Shown here piece by piece: positions 48,591 to 61,100 of a DNA stretch of 64,000 nt (the stretch's first letter is position 1; every line of letters begins with the position of its first letter). Both the position numbers and the translations under genes were made by a program. Source of the stretch: Zygaena filipendulae (taxonomy: Eukaryota > Arthropoda > Insecta > Lepidoptera > Zygaenidae); the NCBI GenBank assembly GCA_907165275.2, contig OU015659.1:7606501-7670500 (forward strand), given 5' to 3'. Below the pieces are notes generated by a model that was given only the letters and a program-made list of their open reading frames with translations, had not been told where the DNA came from and did no database searches.

Positions 48591-48805
48591 AGACAGTTTT
48601 TCTCCATTTTACAAATTTAAAATAAAATCAAACCAAGCCTTCTATTTCATCATTTTTTTTTCTACACAATGTGTACCTACTTACAGATAGGGTGCATATT
48701 TGGTTTTATAATTAGAAGTACTAGGTAGTAAGTATAGGTATGTTAAGTACCTAACTATGCAATTAAACCAAACATAAATGATTTAAAAATGACATAAATG
48801 AATAA

Positions 48806-51800
48806 TTATCTATTATTAATAGTTTGTTTACGATGAACGAATATTTCTGCGAGTAGCAAGACGAAAGCAAATATCATTCCGTAGATAAGCATCAGCAGCG
48901 CTGGATAGCAGTCTATCATGTTGACGGAGCCGAAGCTGCCCCCTCGCACGGCGCACGTCGGCTTCTTGGAGTAATAGTGGCGATTGATACGGTCGTTCAA
49001 GCCATGCTCCTGGTTTCTGAACAGACTGGAAGAACCATTGAAATAACCATCATAAATAACCACATATTTTATAGTAGGTACAGTTATTAGGGCCAGGCAA
49101 CGCTGTGTGATAATGTCTAAGCGTTCCTTATCATTCTCTTATCTTACGTATATACTATCTAAAAACTAGCTGCCCCGCGGTTTCACCCACAGTAGGTAAT
49201 TTCTGAGTTCCAGCGGGAATTCCAGGATAAACTATACCATGGATTTTATTGGTCCATGACTATACGTATAAACCTTCCTCTTGAATTAAAAAAAAAAATG
49301 CACCAAAATCTGTTGCGTACCTATTTTTATGGATCTAAGCATACATAGCGACAGACAGAAGCGACTTGTTTTATACTATGTAGTGGTGAATTGCTGTTCG
49401 TTTGTCTCGCTAAAACTCGAGAGTGGCTGGACTGTTTTGGCTAACTATATCCTTGAAAGATTTGGGGAAGTTCAGGGAAGGTTTAAGAAGTAAATCCGAA
49501 ACTCACACGGGTAAAACCGCGGGGCATCGCTAGTTTAAATAATTAGGTCCATCGTCGCCGTCTCACCCGCGTCAAACTTGGAATTTACACTTTGTATCGG
49601 GATGAAGTACCCTATCGCCGTGTTATTGGTCAAAGAATAGGGATGTTGACAATTTTTGAAAATCAAAATTTTAATAAGTCCGTCTTTTAGAAAATTAAAA
49701 AGACACGTATTTTTTTATTTTTCAAATAAATGAAAATACACAGAGATAAAGCGCTTTAAAGTTTAGGGTGGGGGCTCGTGACGTCACTTAACCGCTAAAA
49801 GCCGCCATACAAACTGCACTAGTTAGTGACGTCACGCGAAATTTCAACTCAATGTATCTCTGTTATTTTTTGATTACTTAAAAAAAGAAAAAAATACGTG
49901 TCCAATATTTTTTATTAATCTACAAGACGGACTAAAAAAAAACTAGTCAAATAGCCTATTCTATCTAAAACTCCGGTCGTGCAGAGGGAAGCAAGCGGCT
50001 TGCAAGTTGCCTGTGAGACCTATTTTGACCTTAACTTTTCGGGGTCTATAACCCTGCAGTGTGTAATGTGTTGAATGAATGAATAGCATTAAATGAATGA
50101 CATTCTTTCCGCACATTTCCTTTGTTAGCCTTATGAATATATTATTGGTTTCTCAGTTTATTCATTAGATATTCATAATATGCTTAGGCCTGTTGCAGAC
50201 GAGACAAGATTTTACATATAGGTTAAAAATAAATAATTTAATATAATAGGGATGCAGATAAGCAATAACATGTTAACCCACAAAATTAAGTTATTGATTC
50301 AGAACGATTTATTGAGAGTCAGGGAACGTTTTTTAATTGTGTGTTTACCTTATTACATTGCTTAAATATGTAAATAAATATTGAACATAAAAAAAGTTGA
50401 CACAAAATGGCGCTCCTACTTTTAAAACACGATTTACTCAAAATTTCTCCAGTGTGGGTTAACACACTATTGCTTATCTATGTCCATAGGTACCTATATC
50501 AAAAAAGGGGTTTATCTTTAGCGATGCTATATTAAGACACCGACGTGCGACGGTGAGTTTAGAAGTAGCATTTTTATAATGAAAATTCCAGAATACGTAT
50601 TCGAATAAAAAAAATTAAATGTAGGTACCTACTCTAATACCTACTTAACTGAAAGTTCACCGGACTATAGTTAAAACGGGAGCAGGCGAAGGTGTGTACA
50701 CAGTCACGTCCTATCAAGTGTTGTGGCCAACTACAACATTGTACACACTCTAAGTAAAGAATAATTACTGATTAGTCTCGATCACCTGGGCCCTTATTCA
50801 CTATGACCAACAACATTCCTTGCCCATAACGCGCGTCGCAAAAACGCATTTCCAAACGTTCTAGATGCCAAGATATTAGAAATTATCATTTTTTATATCA
50901 TAAGAAACGTTGTAAATGTATTTTTTTGCAGTAAAACTTCTTTGATAACAAGGGAAAGACAGTTTTTGCGGCGTTTTTTCTTAGCACGGCACGCGGCGTG
51001 TTATGGTCATAGTGAATAAGGGCCCTGCATCAGTATGCGTATGTACATAGCGTGTGATTGCAAAGATTGTTGCAAAGAGGTGTGCTGTACAGTGTACAAT
51101 CAACAAACTAAAAATACTTACTAATATAATAAATGCGAAAGTGAGTTTATTTGTTTGTTTGTAACGCTTTCACGCCTTAACGGCTCAACCGATAATCATG
51201 ATATTTTGCATACAGAGAGGGACATAGGTTACTTTTTATCCCGTAATTCCCGCGGGAATTCCGAAACTACCGTGGGTGAAACCACAGGGAACAGCTAGTA
51301 GATATGTTAATACTTTTGACAGTCAATAAACTTTATTGAAGTTGTTATAAAGTTCAAAGACTGACAAATATACCAATGATTTTTTCGTTCAAATTACCAA
51401 GTGCGTAAAAATGTATTGATTTAGTTCGAAATATAAAGAGATTTTGTAGGGAACTCGTGATAACTTTGAATTAAAGAGAGGTTCGAATTATCGCAGGTTT
51501 GAATTAACGAGAGTCGACTGTACGACTGTACGTATCTGCCTATATCTCAATAAATCTTCACAATTATTCCTATCAATTACAGAATAGAGAATAGAGTTTA
51601 TATACCTACCAATGACTTTCAGTTTGGTATGAAATAATTGACAACGTGTGTGCTATGAATTGAATTGAATTGAATTTATTTAGGTATTTCTCAGATACAA
51701 TTTAAATAATATAAATATTACAAAGTATGTACCGAGATAGTCAAAATTTATACGTATTTTGATATCCTGATATTTGGATATCTGAAATATTAAATTATAA

Positions 51801-54800
51801 AATACAAAAATTAATTATCAAATAAATTTTTCCTCTAAACTCTGTCCTTTGTCCTCTATGAGTATAACAGAACGACTGGATGTTCATTGTTCACCACAAT
51901 CAGAAAATTTTTGTTGTGTGGATCTCTAGTTATCCCCCGGGGTTTCACCTGCGGTAATGTTTCCGTGAAAATTTCTAGATAAAAAGTACTCTATATTACT
52001 CAGTGACACTCTTCCTATAAGAGAAAGAATTTTCAAAATCGGTTCAGTAGATCTAGAGATACCTACCTGTAGAAGTATAGATGTTCGCTTTGAATGTGTA
52101 CCTATAGCCCTTTGTGGCCATCTTAATAATTGCTTAGTTACTTTGGTGCTGACTGTGCATAATACAGGTAGATAAGACTTCTTACACAATTTTGAACAGC
52201 TCCTTGTATGGTGAATTTTTTCGACAGCACAAATACGGTATATTATCTTGTAAGTAAGTAAGCTCTTCGAATCCACACTTTTCATGTTCGTAAAAATATC
52301 TCTCCACCAATCTGTAACCGGTTCCCTGATTCATGTTGAAGGCGAAGGGTTTCTACAAAATAAAACAAATGCCGTTGCAACAGGTTCAATCTAGAAAGAA
52401 AATAAAGAAAGAAAAAAAACTAAATTTATTCCAACACAACACACAAGAAAAAACATCAAACAAGTTAATTACGCAACGCAGTTGGTTTACATCTACGGCG
52501 TAATGGGCATGTGGACTAATTTTTATTTTTTAGTCCGTCTTGTAGATTATTAAAAAATATTGGACACGTATTTTTTCTTTTTTTACGTAATCAAAAAATA
52601 ACGGCGATATATTGAGTTGAAATTTTGCGTGACGTCACTATTCTGACAGTTTGTATGGCGGTTTTAGCGGTTAGTGACGTCACGACGCGCGGCCCCCTCA
52701 CCCTAAACTTTAATGCGCTTTATCTCTGTATATTTTATTTTATTTAAAAAAGCAAAAAATACTTGTCTATTGTTTTTTTATTTTCTAACTGACGAACTAA
52801 TTAGAATTTTGATTTTCAAAAGTAGTCCACATCCCTATTGATTGCTTAGATCTACGCAATCAATTATATTATAATTAAATGATTTTTTATTTTATTTTTT
52901 AGAACTAAGTATAGGTACGTTTATTTACCGTTTGTAGATTTTTAACTCCATCATATAAACTCATAAAATTGGGTTTGGAACCTTTGGGAGCAATTTTGGT
53001 ATCGTAGATGGCTTTTTTAACCGGATCTTTTTCAGTCTGTAATATAATTTAATATTGTTTAGTGTAAATATAACGACAGAATATATTTCCATAACTTTTA
53101 TGTATGTAAGTAGGTACGTTAAAAAATCATAATAAAGTAATTTATGAATCATTTGCATATTGAACTGGTATTAAGTTTTCTTAGCTTGTTTTATATCGTT
53201 TATAGTATGTAAGCAGATACGTATAAATTAGTTACAAAGTTTTAAAAACGTCCTAATAACATTATTTATTAATCGCGTATTTCGGTTTTAAGCACTCTCG
53301 AGAAAACATAGTTACAAGATATTATGTGGTACGATGACTGCACAAGTAAAAAAACGCTTTATGGTTACCTATGTTTTTACTTGGTCACTGTTTTCAAAAT
53401 TAACAGTTTTGGAAATATTGTGGTAAACATAATTGGGATGGCAGCAAAAGAAGTTTTCGGTAAGTTAAAGCATTTGCTCTGACTTCCTTTGCAACGAATG
53501 GTAGCGCGCTTGCAGCCCTACGCTACACCTCTACGCCTAGCCCGCTACATGTCCTTTCTAGTTAACTTATTTGCTCTGTGGAAAATATCAACGAATTCTT
53601 ACCGTAAAATAATGTCTATTATATGGAGTGTCTTCGACGCCTACTTCGAGCTTGGAGTTGAGTAAATCTTTGAGAGTTCGGATCTTGTTGGAACTCGACT
53701 GCAGCAGTGCGACGATGCTCGCCGAGTACGAAGTGTAAAGGAACAGGAAAGTCACGAACAGTATGAATGTTACTACCCGGCCCAGTGTTCCTGAGGTGTA
53801 TATACAAAAAATTTAAGAAAAATCTCCCTGCACTTAATTACCAAGAAGTGTTTTAATGCCGATAAAGAATTCCTTACCCTACCTTTTAACTCTGATGTGC
53901 TACCCTGCTGAGTGATGGCACTAATAACTAGTATAGCAACATCACTTACATTTAGACTTTGGTAATTGTTATCCTGAAAATAAGCAGACTTATCTGTATA
54001 CATAAGATATATAAATAAAATTCAAGTGTATGTTTGTAATTCCAAATTAACAGCTTTTTACTAAATGCATATGAGAGTAGGATATATGGTAGGTACGGAC
54101 TATGGACGTACCGCCGCACTCAGAGTCCACTTTCATGACTACTTAGTTAAATATAGATTTTTAAAACAAACTGCCGCAATCAGACAAGTTTAATAAATTA
54201 ATGTGGCATTTAACTAAGTAATTAAGTTACATCTCATTATAAATGCCAATTAACATTAATTTACTGAACGTCTCCGATTGCGGCAGTTTTGTTTTAAAAA
54301 TCTATACTTAACTACGTAATCATTAAAGTGGACTCTGAGTGCGGCCGTCAGTTACTTAGTTACTGAAATCTTATTAAAATTTAAAAATATAGGTACCTAT
54401 AGACCAAACTAGAACCCATAACAATGTATAATATAGTATATCATACATATTTAAAATACCTATCTACCTAGAAGGAATCGGTCGCATTATTAAGGAAAAA
54501 GGAACAAGGAAGTGTTTATAGAATTAGGTACTCACGTCGCTTAGATCCTTCACAGTTTCCCATCTGGCGATCACATAAAGTGTTAATACAAGCATAAGTA
54601 CGAAACCGCCGATGCAGAACCACACCGCGGTTTTGAAGGGCAATAAAAACAAATTGTTCTCGTATGATAGCGGTGGCTTACGGAACACCAGCTTGGGCCT
54701 AATCGGAGTGGGGTGCGACAAATATTCCAACACTTGCAATCGGGGTTTTGATATGAATATTATGCTTCCTAGAATGATATAGTTCAGCCACATTAGTGTA

Positions 54801-57668
54801 ACTACAAAAGGTGACATAATATCACCTTAAAATATTATTATGTGGGTCTTTTTGGGAGTACCTACTATAATAGGGTTCACACATCGTTTGCCGATATAGG
54901 TCGACACTCAAGAGCTTTTTTACCACAACGGTTGTCTGATCTATGTGGATTGTGGAGCAATCTGCCACTTCAGGTTTACAATTTTTTTACTTATATCAGT
55001 TATATCCTGCCGGGCTAAGATGCGCAAGACGACAAAATTTTATCGAGCCATTTTATCGATTCTCGTCGACATATTGTATGGCTTTGTCGACGAGAATCGA
55101 TAAAATGGCTCGATAAAATTTTGTCGTCTTGCGCATCTTAGCCCCCCATGACCTCCTACGGATCTCATCATTTCTTATTCGATCACGTAGGCCGTAGTGT
55201 GGCCGTAGGAAAACTCCGAGAATTGCTCTCTTCATTGTATTTTGAACAACAATGTTTTTTTATTTCATTATTTCTTTTAGAATTTGTTTTTTGATTTACC
55301 TACTGACATCATTGTATCCGTATAAAGATGGTATAAAGTATCCAACGTTAGGTAATTCCGAATTTTATCTATATAGTAAGTACTGATAACTTCCAAGTAA
55401 AACACGGACAGACGGATGGACAATAGGAAATTACCTATAAGGATTCCGTTTTTAGCCATTTGGCTATAGAGCGCTAAAAACGTGATGATATTCTCACCAG
55501 CGATTTCAGCTTCCCCACGAGCAACAGTTCCGACCATTCCATTCCAAGTGCCATTAATTAAATAACCCCATGTGTCAGTGAAAAGAAAAACTTTTGTCGC
55601 ATTAATGAAATCGTACAGACGATCGATGTGATGGTAGCTAGACATCGCGGTAGAGTCCAAGCCTACGATGTTTCCACTGTAACTGCAATGTAAACAGAGC
55701 GTCTATGAGTAGGTATGAAATATCCAATGATAATAAAAACAACTGTAAACGCAAATGGTCTTACTTGATATAATGCGGTTCCGAATTAGATGTATTGTCC
55801 ATGCTGACAATAGATGTATTTATAGGTTCCTTTGAGAAGTTTTTGCGTCTCAAAGATGTTGTTACATCTTTTATGTTCTTGGACTTTTCAAATCCAGTAG
55901 CGACCGTCCATTTACCAAAATATTCAATAGTCCATTTTAAATGTCTCATCATTTTGTAAACTTAAAAAGTTGAGTAGGTATTATTTACTATATATATAAT
56001 TATATATATATGTAGGTATAACTAATATATAAGTACCAATAAAGTCCTCTATAAAGTCGAAGTATCTGTCCGTGATATCAAGATAATTTTGAATGTGATA
56101 AATTTTCCTTAAAAATATGTATGTCTGTCTGTGCAAACTAATCTTCGTAACGGGTGAATAAATTTTCATGATGTGATAGATATAGGTCTAATAGGACTAT
56201 GTCATAGGGTATTTTTGATTCTCAGTATTTCATCAGTTTTCAATCGGCTTCATCAGTGTATAATTTTTCAGTTTACAAACGCTCACTATTTTGTATCTTC
56301 GACCTCAAGTTGCCACAACAGAGCTAAGTTCCTAGTGCTTATCGAATTTAAATTTGCGAGGGCCAATCATCACGTATTTTCTGTCTTCGGCATGAGAGTG
56401 TAAATACTTACGAAAGAACTATACAAATTGCCTATGACATAATTAAATGATAATAAAAGTGTGCATAAATTTCTCCACCACCGTTGTGAGAACACAAAAT
56501 TGATAATTTATGATCGGGCTTACTTAAATGTAAGGTAACCGTGTCGTTGACTCCATTATGTGATACAACAACCTCCGAATCGGTTAAGATATGTAGATTA
56601 TTAAGTTCACGGTTGGTAATGTCGTCCATGCTTAAATGATTTCCAAGTACCATCCACCGTGCGTGGTTATTAAATTTACCTGTTTTATTGGCCTGTAAAA
56701 ATTAATTACATAATGCAATTTCTAGGCATCAAATCATCTTAACAAAGTAAAGGGTTTTATTGATGCAGTAAAATATATAATAGTATATCTTTTACCAATC
56801 ACAATTAAGTATTTCGGCTTTGCTTTGAGCAGATAGATCGACGTTCTATCAGCTATCTGAATAAAGCACAATTTTTATCTCATATTGAGTTCCTGATTAT
56901 AATTATAAAAACAATACCTCGGTACGTACGTAGTACGTACATAGGTGGGTATGTAATTATAAAAGTTGAAATAGTTTAACAAAAACACCCATTAACGGTA
57001 ATTATATCTAGGACCAGAGTCCTCGGTAAGACCAATGGGGTTGCGTTCTTTAACTACTAAGTTTCCATGCCCATCTTTCGGCTTATCATCAGATCAGTTC
57101 TATGTCATCATAATAATATTGCGTTGTCATCCGACGTTTTATTTTGTCACAATTAGAAGTTAGTTAAAATAGACTTCTAAGATTTTATTACCTACATGGT
57201 TTGTATTTACAAGTGAGGCTAACACAAAACGTGTACAAATACATGTTGATTACCTTTTCTAGAAAATTTCTTACGTCACAATTCATGTCCACAACAACCA
57301 TAGTAACTCTTGAATTGAAGTGCGTAATATCACTCTCGTTATCATCTTGTTCGTCGATAAATCGAATGGTCTTAGGAGTTGCCAAATTATTTAATCCATT
57401 AGCAAAATTTATTTTGTTTGCTAAAATGAAAGGAATACATTAAATTTTATTAACAGCCTCGTTATTATACATATTTAATCTTAGGTGTATCTACAAACGA
57501 TTGGTTTCTTTACTCACTTGCACTCCAGCAAACTTTTGCAATCACAGAAGTGGGTTCGTCGTAAGATTTGATAACATCAACGATCATTTTTATTTTAGCA
57601 TCAGATAAAAGTGACCCAGCTAATTTCAAAATAAATACAAATAAAGAAAGTAATAAAACAAAATTCAT
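48806..57668 (-). CDS. Ionotropic receptor, IR75-like (copy A)
   Basis: Eleven exons join in phase: 57668-57518, 57420-57254, 56692-56524, 55960-55765, 55682-55498, 54768-54536, 53973-53883, 53790-53603, 53036-52929, 52352-52186, 49016-48806 (621 residues). Ionotropic receptors are variant glutamate-receptor channels in dendrites of chemosensory neurons. Signal peptide 1-18; ligand-binding S1 with TWGYLINGTWNGMVG; M1 WFCIGGFVLMLVLTLYVIA (about 338-356); pore loop VSDVAILVISAITQQG; M2 VVTFILFVTFLFLYTSY; S2 with KDLLNSKLEVGVEDTPYNR; last membrane helix in YPALLMLIYGMIFAFVLLL; short basic C-terminus. The exon 6 acceptor at 54768 was chosen over one at 54825 because it aligns residue for residue with copy B. 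IR75 assignment is by overall resemblance (FRKPPLSYENNLFLLPF); the exact ortholog is unknown. The last intron (3.2 kb) is full of repeats. Confidence 0.9.
49165..49380 (+). repeat. CCCGCGG-core dispersed repeat
   Basis: AACTAGCTGCCCCGCGG head with GTTTCACCCACAGTAGG. In the last intron of receptor copy A, facing the reverse copy that follows. Confidence 0.65.
49384..49535 (-). repeat. CCCGCGG-core dispersed repeat, variant reverse copy
   Basis: TTCGTTTGTCTCGCTAAAAC at one end, GTAAAACCGCGGGGCATCGC at the other. Confidence 0.6.
49640..49975 (+). repeat. Repeat family 4 with TGACGTCAC pair, copy 1
   Basis: GTGACGTCACTTAACCGC and GTTAGTGACGTCACGCG flank GCCGCCATACAAACTG. Ends ATTAATCTACAAGACGGAC. 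An inverted copy is at 52505-52830, and a partial copy of the A-rich end at 19665-19740. Confidence 0.7.
50250..50487. mobile_element. MITE, family 1, copy 2
   Basis: GATGCAGATAAGCAATAACA to ACTATTGCTTATCTATGTCC; second copy of the element at 27358-27593. In the last intron of receptor copy A. Confidence 0.7.
50788..51025. mobile_element. MITE with GGGCCC ends
   Basis: GGGCCCTTATTCACTATGAC at the left and its exact partner at the right; inside, GCCCATAACGCGCGTCGC roughly faces CACGCGGCGTGTTATGG. Confidence 0.8.
51115..51302 (-). repeat. CCCGCGG-core dispersed repeat, reverse copy
   Basis: TTACTAATATAATAAATGCG start and GAAACCACAGGGAACAGCTA end. Confidence 0.65.
51930..52075 (+). repeat. CCCGCGG-core dispersed repeat
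   Basis: AGTTATCCCCCGGGGTTTCA then AATCGGTTCAGTAGATCTAG; about 110 bp from exon 10 of receptor copy A. Confidence 0.55.
52505..52830 (-). repeat. Repeat family 4 with TGACGTCAC pair, inverted copy
   Basis: GTCCGTCTTGTAGATTATTA then GCGTGACGTCACTATTC and AGTGACGTCACGACGCG. Opposite orientation to 49640-49975, the two bracketing exon 10 of receptor copy A. Confidence 0.7.
54110..54348. mobile_element. MITE, family 2, copy 3
   Basis: CGCCGCACTCAGAGTCCAC and GTGGACTCTGAGTGCGGC ends, inner CTGCCGCAATCAGA / CGATTGCGGCAG pair. Between exons 6 and 7 of receptor copy A. Confidence 0.85.
55012..55144. repeat. Exact 60-bp inverted repeat with 13-base loop
   Basis: Left arm 55012-55071 and right arm 55085-55144 are exact reverse complements, from GGGCTAAGATGCGC at the tip to TTCTCGTCGACA at the loop. 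It lies in intron 5 of receptor copy A. The arm contains TTTTATCGA twice as a direct repeat. No second copy was seen in the window. Confidence 0.9.
56173..56403 (+). other. Receptor copy A intron 3, open frame without support
   Basis: A 76-codon plus frame sits here, antisense to the receptor gene. It has no recognisable domain and I treat it as chance. Confidence 0.3.
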
Positions 57669-58001
57669 TTTTTAAATTATTACTTGAAACAATAGTTAAA
57701 TTGAAATTTGTGCTTTACAGAAAGTTAAACTTTTAAGTCATAAGTAGGTATACACGCGCGGTTTCTAGAATCTAAGTGTGGCTTTTAAAGCTTCATGAAA
57801 GGTACCTATCAACAAATGACATATTATAGATCACATAGTAGTAATTGTATGTTTGTTCAAACAATTAACTAAGTACTAGGTACTTGTAAAGACTTAAATC
57901 GTATAGGCGTAACAATTATATGTTTGCGTTATCCAACGTATAGTAGATAATATCTAGTAAGAAATCTATAAGCAATTTTTATGATCCAAACCTAACAACT
58001 A

Positions 58002-58007
58002 TTTATT
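58002..58007 (-). promoter_or_regulatory. Possible poly(A) signal of receptor copy B
   Basis: AATAAA on the minus strand, about 135 bases past the copy B stop and 334 before the copy A start. Confidence 0.35.
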
Positions 58008-58141
58008 AAAATAAGTGATAAAAAGTTATTGGGTAGGTACCATACTTTTGAAATAAAATGGTGATATATTATTATCTATTTAAGATAGGTATATTGGCAG
58101 AATTGATATTATTAGAACATTTGTTTGAATGAAATTATGAA

Positions 58142-61100
58142 TTAGTTTTTTGTATTTTGTTTCCTATGCCTTAAGATTTCGATTGCCAGCAATATCACAG
58201 CTGTTATAGTTCCATATGAGAGAACTAATAAAGCTGGATAGCAGTCGACCATGCTCACTGACACGAAAATTGACCCCCTTTCTGAGCATTTTGGACGATT
58301 TACGTATAACAGACGATTCTCTCTGCTTTGTAATCCATGTTCTTGGATACGTTTTGTTCTGGAATAAAGTCAATTGATCAGTTATATCCACAGGTTAGAT
58401 ATATCCATAGAGGTAGCATAGGATGTAAGGTAAAACAAGTAATTTGTGGAAGGAGGGTGTCCAGTATGCGATTCCAGCCTCAAATATTTATAAACAATAA
58501 AAGACTTTTTTGACGTTGATGAAATTATTCACGAAAATAAGCGCGTCGGTAAGTTGCCGGCGCGCTGACGAATCGCGCCTTCAAAGTCACTCAACGTCCC
58601 GTTATATCCTTTGTATTGCTGCTGGCACACCAACAATTCTGATGTAATAATAATAATAACTCACTTCACAACACACAGATCTACTTGATCCCACAGTAAG
58701 CTATTATTAGCTTGTGTCGTGGAAACCAAGCAAACGTGGTATATACTACATAGTGCATAGAATTACATATATACTGTATTATACTATAGATATTATATGA
58801 ACACACCCAGACTGGAAAGTGGAACCCTGTGTTCATCACACAAAGTGCACCCCATCTGCACCCCCACCGTGAATCGAACCCGGAACCTTTTGATCAGCGG
58901 GCAGGCATGGTTGGTTACCTACTACGCCAATCGAGTCGTCAATCGCGTAAATTCATGTTTTAATTTAATTTTTTCTCTATTATTTATCAGTTTTTTATTT
59001 ATATTTTTTTTAAGTTACGTGTAAGCGAGAGTTATCGAGGGTTTGAATAAGTCCCTTGTTCAACACAGAGTAATTCTGTGGTTAAATCTCTCGTCATCAA
59101 AGTGTTGGATATAGCCTTGGGTATCAGTAACCACGGGGTAAGCTTATCATCATCAAATATCGACAGACATTTGTTGCTGGATGAAATCCTCGCTCAAGTG
59201 GCTCCAGGCTGACTCCGCGATCATCCTCTGTCCATGTTGTGGGAGACTTGACACCGTGTTTTTTGGTATAGGTACGTATCGTACTTAACTCGAGAGCTTT
59301 TCTACTTTAACGAACGTCAACTCTACCTATGTATACGATTTGCATTTACCTAATTCGCAACTCTGATTTAAGTCAGAGATCACTGTATGAGTGTGAGCAC
59401 ACATTTCAAAGGTATACTAAATCCATCTATAGCTTCTGTATAGTAACTCTTATTGTTAGTGAAGTTTATATGGTATTCTATAGGAGGTGATCTTTACGTT
59501 CGAGATTTTAGAAAAATGGGTGGGTATGGGTGTCTGAGAAACAGGGAAACAGTATTTTTAATAACTATATTCTTGTCATCGGATGTGCCTCAATTGTTTG
59601 TCTTTTTTGTACGTATACTTACTGTATAATTCGGGACTGTATAATACTTACTGTAGTCTGTATGTATGTGACTTGTTCTCTTATTTATCTGAAAAACAGC
59701 GGTTTAAATAAATAAAAACCAACCCGATTTTGAACATCTCCAGATACGGCGTATTTTTCCTAACTGCCAACCAAGGATGCTGGACTTGTAGATATTCTAT
59801 CTCTTTAAGACCACACTTTTGACTCTCGAGAAAATATTTGCCAACTAACTTGTATCCCACACCTGTTTCCATGTGAAATGCGAACAAACCCTGCAATTAA
59901 CAATCGAATTTAGGTAATATGTCTGTCTGTCCATCCTACTGCGTTTATTACATTATTGATTAATTATTAAAGTCCACTTCCAACAGAAACGAAACCACGT
60001 CTTGATTTCGCGGAGAAATATGGTGTGTATACTTCCACCGATCCAGCCGTCTGAACTGTTATGTGTGGACATTATAATTTTGACGAACTTAATGAAATAA
60101 ATTTACCTTTTGAATGTTTTTAACACCCTCCTTCATCGACATAAAGTGAGGTTTTTCACCGCGAGGTGCAACTTTCGTTTCATAAATTGCTTTCCTTATC
60201 GGTTCTGTCGCTGTCTGGAAATAAATAGGACAATTTTTTTTACAAAATTGCATCGAGCGGCTCGCGTTCACTCAAAAATGGAACATTGAGTACACGGGTT
60301 TAGAGATAAAAAATTCAAATAACCTTAAACAACCTTAAACCCTCTACTACTGGACCCATGTATTTGTCACTTCTCTTGAACTTCTCATTATCAACAAACA
60401 AATTTACTTAAGCAGTAGTTTTAAAAAGTACCTACTTAAGTATTATGACAAAGATAATTTCGTAAATTTTTTATATCTTACCGAAAAGTAATATCTGTTA
60501 TAAACAGTATCATCGACACCAAATTTAATTCTGGAGTGAAGTAAGTCCTCCAAAGTTTTAATTTGCGACGAGCTGGATTGCAGCAAAGCAACTATGTTAG
60601 CCGCGTAAGAGGTGTACAAAAACATGAGCGACAAAAAACACACCAGCATCACCACTCTACCTAAAGAACCTGGAAAATTTATATCTTTATTTATCCTTCA
60701 GCTGCCACATAAAATATTAAGTGTACCACTTACATTTTTTTAGCTCGATTATTTAGATCCATTAAAATACTCTAAGATTAATGCCAATATCGTCACATGC
60801 CTCTTATATTATCTGATCTATACGTATATTATTCTTAGACTTGACTAGCTACTTTTATTAGAATCTAAATTTTGACTCATTCCGTAATTTTTTTAGCAGC
60901 AATATTTTAAAATATTATGTATTGGTATTACCTACCCTTTAATTCTACGTGGGTTCCTTGTTGGCAAGCAGCTCCAAAAATTAAAAGCACAACATCACCA
61001 AAATTTGGTCTCAAAATAGTCGAATCATCACACTAAAATGCCATAATAACAATTGAAATTATAAAACTAATAAAATAAATAATTATCTAAGTAACATTAG

